A DNA stretch of 64,000 nucleotides, from positions 353,817 to 417,816 of the forward strand of contig NZ_MTQN01000007.1 in the NCBI RefSeq assembly GCF_001984195.1. Direction: 5' to 3'. The stretch comes from Kribbella sp. ALI-6-A (GTDB lineage: Bacteria > Actinomycetota > Actinomycetes > Propionibacteriales > Kribbellaceae). Below the pieces are notes generated by a model. It was not told the origin of the DNA, ran no database searches, and saw only the letters and a program-made list of their open reading frames with translations. Position 1 is the stretch's first letter; every line of letters begins with the position of its first letter. A program made the translations under genes and the position numbers. Below are positions 61,154-64,000 of the stretch, piece after piece.

Positions 61154-64000
61154 TGAAGATCGCTGACAAGCTCCTGAATCTGGTCGGCGTCGGCCGCGAA
61201 CGCGGTCTGCCGCCGCCACGCCTGGTCGCCATCGCCGACGGTCTGCTGGTGACCGAACGCAGCGCGGAGGCGTGGTTCCTGATCTCGGTCGCCAACACCG
61301 ACCTGGCCACCGAGGGCGAGCAGGACGCCGCCCTCGACGCCGCGGTGAGCGCGGCCGCGACGATCCTCGGCGACCGGCTCAGCCACCTCAAGGTCGTCTG
61401 GGGCCGCTCCACCGGCCAGGACTACCTCGACAGCATCGCCGGCCACTACCGCCTCGGCGACCACGAGGCCTGGGCACAGACCCGTGCCGACCGGATCGAC
61501 GAGATGCGCATGCCGGAGCGGTACGTCGCGCTCGGCGTCCACCTGAGCGACCGGGACCCTCGGGCGACCGCGCAAGTCCGCGGCTCGATCAGCGACGCCC
61601 TCGGTACGACGTCCTGGCGGGTCAGTGCCCGCGAGCTGGCCCACCTCGACGAGCGGGTCCGCAAGCTCGCCCGGCAGCTCGGCTCGACGGTCTGGCGGGC
61701 GCACACCGCGCCGGCCGAGGTGATCTCCTGGCTGATCAGCCGTGAGATGCACCGCGGCGCCGTCGCCGCGCCCCGCGCCGGTCTGATCACCGGAGCCTCG
61801 CTGGCCCGCCTCACGGCCGGACGAGTCGTTCCGTACACCGACCACCTGCGCATCTACGACGCCCGCGGCCAGATCGCGGCGTACACGACCGTGCTCGCGA
61901 TGACCGACTTCCCCGAGGAGCTCGAGACCCCGGGCGCGGGTGAGTGGCTGCGCACGCTGTCGGAGATCAAGGCGATCGACGACGACGGCGACGAGATCGA
62001 CGTCACCGTCGAAGCGTCGGTCCGGTTCCGCGTGCTGACCAAGAAGACCGCCCGCCACCTGGTCGACGAGACCCGCAAGTCGGCCAAGGAGCAGCGTCGT
62101 TCGGCCGCCAAGGGCACCGCCGAGGAGACCGCCGACGAGATCGTCGAGACCGAGCGCATCATGCGCGAGGTCAAGCGCGACATCAACCGCAGCGGCCTGA
62201 CCCTGGTCGAGGACCACCCCCGCCTGCTGGTCAGCGCGGACACCCGCGAGGACCTCGAGGCGTACGTCGACGCCGTCATCGCGCACTACGCCGACCGCGG
62301 CATCACCGTCGCGGCCGGCGCCGACGAGCAGCGCGACCTGTGGCTGGAGTCGCTGCCCGGCGACCAGCTCCGGGTGCCCGACCTCGGCCACGTCCGGGAG
62401 TCGACCGCGTTCTTCGGGTCCTGGTTCTGGGGCGGTGCGTCGATCGGTGACGCGACCGGTCCTGCCATCGGTTATCTCACCGGCTCCACGCCCGGCTTGG
62501 TCCGCTTCGACGCGGCCGCGGGTTCGGCGCTGGGCGACGCGACCACGACGCTCTTCCTCGGCCGGTCGGGTCGAGGCAAGACGACGGCCGCGATGCTCGG
62601 CGGTCTCGACTCGGCGTTCGCCGGGGCGTGGGTGCCGCTGCTCGACCTGAAGGGTGACGCCGCCGGTGTCTCCGCGGTCGCCGCCGAGTACGGCGTACCG
62701 ACTGCTGTCATCGAGATCACCGCCCAGTTCTCCGGTGCCGCGGACCTGCTCCGCGTGCTCCCGGTCGACGACGCCCTCCTGCAGGCGCCGTCCCAGCTGA
62801 TGCTCCTGCTGCCGCCACACCTCCGTGGTGCGGCGGAAGCGCCCGTGATGGCCGCGACGCGCGCCGAGATCCAGTCACCGGACCCGTCGTCGTGGGGCGT
62901 CATCCAGCGCCTGTGCGCGTCGGAGTCCGAGACCACCCGCACGGTCGGCTTCGCCCTGCGCGACCTGGTCGAGACGGGCCTCGGCTCGGTCGTCGCCGGC
63001 CCGCCCTCCGGCCTGTCGTCCCTCACGACGAACCCAGGCCTCTGGGTAGTCCAGATGCCCGGCCTGACCCTGCCGTCGCCGGAGTCCGCGCCCGAGTCGT
63101 GGTCCCCGATCGAACGCGTCGGCATGGCCTGCCTGCGCGGCTGCCTGGCCTGGATGGTCCGTACGACGGGCCGCCGCGAGTTCCGCGGCCGCTCCAAGGT
63201 CGTCATCGTCCCCGAGGTCCACCTCCTGACCAAGACCCCGGACGGCGCCAGCTTCCTGGACTACATCGCCCGAGTCGGCCGCGCCCTCGGCGCGTCCCTG
63301 GTCCTCGACACCCAGGACCCGGCCTCGATCCTGAAGCTGCCCGGCCTGGTCGAGCAGATCACCACCCTGTTCGCCTTCTCCCTGCGCTCCCGCGAACAGG
63401 TCGACTCCCTGCTGGAGTTGCTGGGCCGCCCGCAGACCGCGCCGTACCAAACCCTGGTCCGAGGCATCAACACCGCAGCCAACGGCAAGTCCATCCGCCA
63501 CGGCCACTGCATCATGCGCGACCGCTGGGACGAGGTGGCGACCGTCCAGATCGACATCCCCAGCCAGCGCGTCGCCGACCTGCTCCGCACCACCCCGGAG
63601 TCCGAGCACGCCCTCGAACCCACCCAGCCCATCCCGATCGCCCCCGAGGACATCGACCCCTTCGCCGACGACGAGGAAGAAGACGACGCCCTCCTCCCCG
63701 AACCGGCGTCCACCGCCCACGCCCAGGCCGAAGCCCACACCACGGTCGACCCGGAGCCGGTCGTCCAGGGCATCCCTGCCCCCGCAGCTCCCGAGCCCGC
63801 GGCACCGGTAGCCCCGACCGCCACCCCAGCCCCCGCGACCGCCACCCCAGCAGCCGCAACCCCGCCCAACGGAACCCCGCCACCCCCCACCCCGGCGCCC
63901 CCCACGCCGACCCCCACCACCACCCCCAACGGCACCCCGGTCCCCCCGGCCACCACCGCCCACCCCCCAGTGGCCCAACAAGCCGGCACCGCCCCCGCCC
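61153..64000 (+). CDS. VirB4/TraC-type secretion ATPase (partial at window edge)
   Basis: A protein of at least 949 residues, cut by the window end. The N-terminal 430 residues hold a TcpF/TraC-type domain (LPPPRLVAIADGLLVTERSA). Walker A is LFLGRSGRGKTTAAML near residue 470; the Walker B region is KVVIVPEVHLL near residue 680. The last visible 120 residues are a Pro/Ala/Thr-rich tail with a Glu-rich start (DPFADDEEEDDALLPEPAST). It powers DNA or protein transfer with TcpC and TcpE. Its start overlaps the TcpE stop. Confidence 0.85.
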   Translation, partial: MKIADKLLNLVGVGRERGLPPPRLVAIADGLLVTERSAEAWFLISVANTDLATEGEQDAALDAAVSAAATILGDRLSHLKVVWGRSTGQDYLDSIAGHYRLGDHEAWAQTRADRIDEMRMPERYVALGVHLSDRDPRATAQVRGSISDALGTTSWRVSARELAHLDERVRKLARQLGSTVWRAHTAPAEVISWLISREMHRGAVAAPRAGLITGASLARLTAGRVVPYTDHLRIYDARGQIAAYTTVLAMTDFPEELETPGAGEWLRTLSEIKAIDDDGDEIDVTVEASVRFRVLTKKTARHLVDETRKSAKEQRRSAAKGTAEETADEIVETERIMREVKRDINRSGLTLVEDHPRLLVSADTREDLEAYVDAVIAHYADRGITVAAGADEQRDLWLESLPGDQLRVPDLGHVRESTAFFGSWFWGGASIGDATGPAIGYLTGSTPGLVRFDAAAGSALGDATTTLFLGRSGRGKTTAAMLGGLDSAFAGAWVPLLDLKGDAAGVSAVAAEYGVPTAVIEITAQFSGAADLLRVLPVDDALLQAPSQLMLLLPPHLRGAAEAPVMAATRAEIQSPDPSSWGVIQRLCASESETTRTVGFALRDLVETGLGSVVAGPPSGLSSLTTNPGLWVVQMPGLTLPSPESAPESWSPIERVGMACLRGCLAWMVRTTGRREFRGRSKVVIVPEVHLLTKTPDGASFLDYIARVGRALGASLVLDTQDPASILKLPGLVEQITTLFAFSLRSREQVDSLLELLGRPQTAPYQTLVRGINTAANGKSIRHGHCIMRDRWDEVATVQIDIPSQRVADLLRTTPESEHALEPTQPIPIAPEDIDPFADDEEEDDALLPEPASTAHAQAEAHTTVDPEPVVQGIPAPAAPEPAAPVAPTATPAPATATPAAATPPNGTPPPPTPAPPTPTPTTTPNGTPVPPATTAHPPVAQQAGTAPA

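Overview
The window is a high-GC actinobacterial chromosome segment. Codon use, the density of TetR, AraC and XRE regulators, DUF6879/XRE pairs and the family content suggest a soil actinomycete of the Nocardioidaceae/Kribbella type. That placement is inference, because no rRNA or other phylogenetic marker is present. I saw no tRNA, rRNA, insertion sequence or CRISPR array.

Layout. 1-3.4 kb: a TetR tail, a CPBP protease gene divergent from its probable TetR regulator across a clear inverted repeat, a phosphotransferase and smpB. 3.6-10 kb: a small secreted protein, a large LuxR/LAL regulator broken by a frameshift, a GNAT enzyme, a small membrane protein and an MFS exporter. 10-12.6 kb: a three-gene ABC-2 exporter. 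12.6-21.8 kb: mostly regulators and redox enzymes, including an AraC/aldo-keto reductase pair, a translationally coupled run (FAD oxidoreductase, DHFR-like reductase, epimerase, PPOX protein) and an HExxH protein. 21.9-26.2 kb: argG with a probable ARG-box and leaderless promoter, a decayed aminoglycoside acetyltransferase, a methyltransferase and an S33 peptidase. 26.2-27.8 kb: an XRE (DUF5753)/DUF6879/small-protein operon flanked by a shared direct-repeat motif. 27.9-34.6 kb: exonuclease III, a lipoprotein, a DinB protein, an aldo-keto reductase, an M50 peptidase and an S41 peptidase. 34.6-45 kb: a SulP transporter fused to a carbonic anhydrase, an enolase-superfamily/SDR/MerR group, a DUF427 protein, a secreted GH27 enzyme and an exporter. 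45-51.3 kb: LysR, a PoxB-like thiamine enzyme, and a phenolic-lipid-like set (type III PKS, ICMT-like methyltransferase, flavoprotein, with a divergent UbiA prenyltransferase). 51.4-54.4 kb: a PucR regulator divergent from a DadA-like oxidase.

The strangest part is 54.4-57.5 kb. Around a lone thioredoxin gene lie three different noncoding arrays of short degenerate repeats. The first, about 0.9 kb, is a run of roughly 30 small hairpins whose arms vary together in a compensating way. The last 5 kb starts an actinobacterial conjugation-type (TcpC/TcpE/VirB4-like) secretion operon that runs off the window.

Four genes (LAL regulator, AAC(3), S41 peptidase, GH27) carry apparent frameshifts. Two of these sit exactly at G homopolymers, so sequencing error is possible for those. 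AAC(3) also has a real internal deletion and is a true pseudogene.
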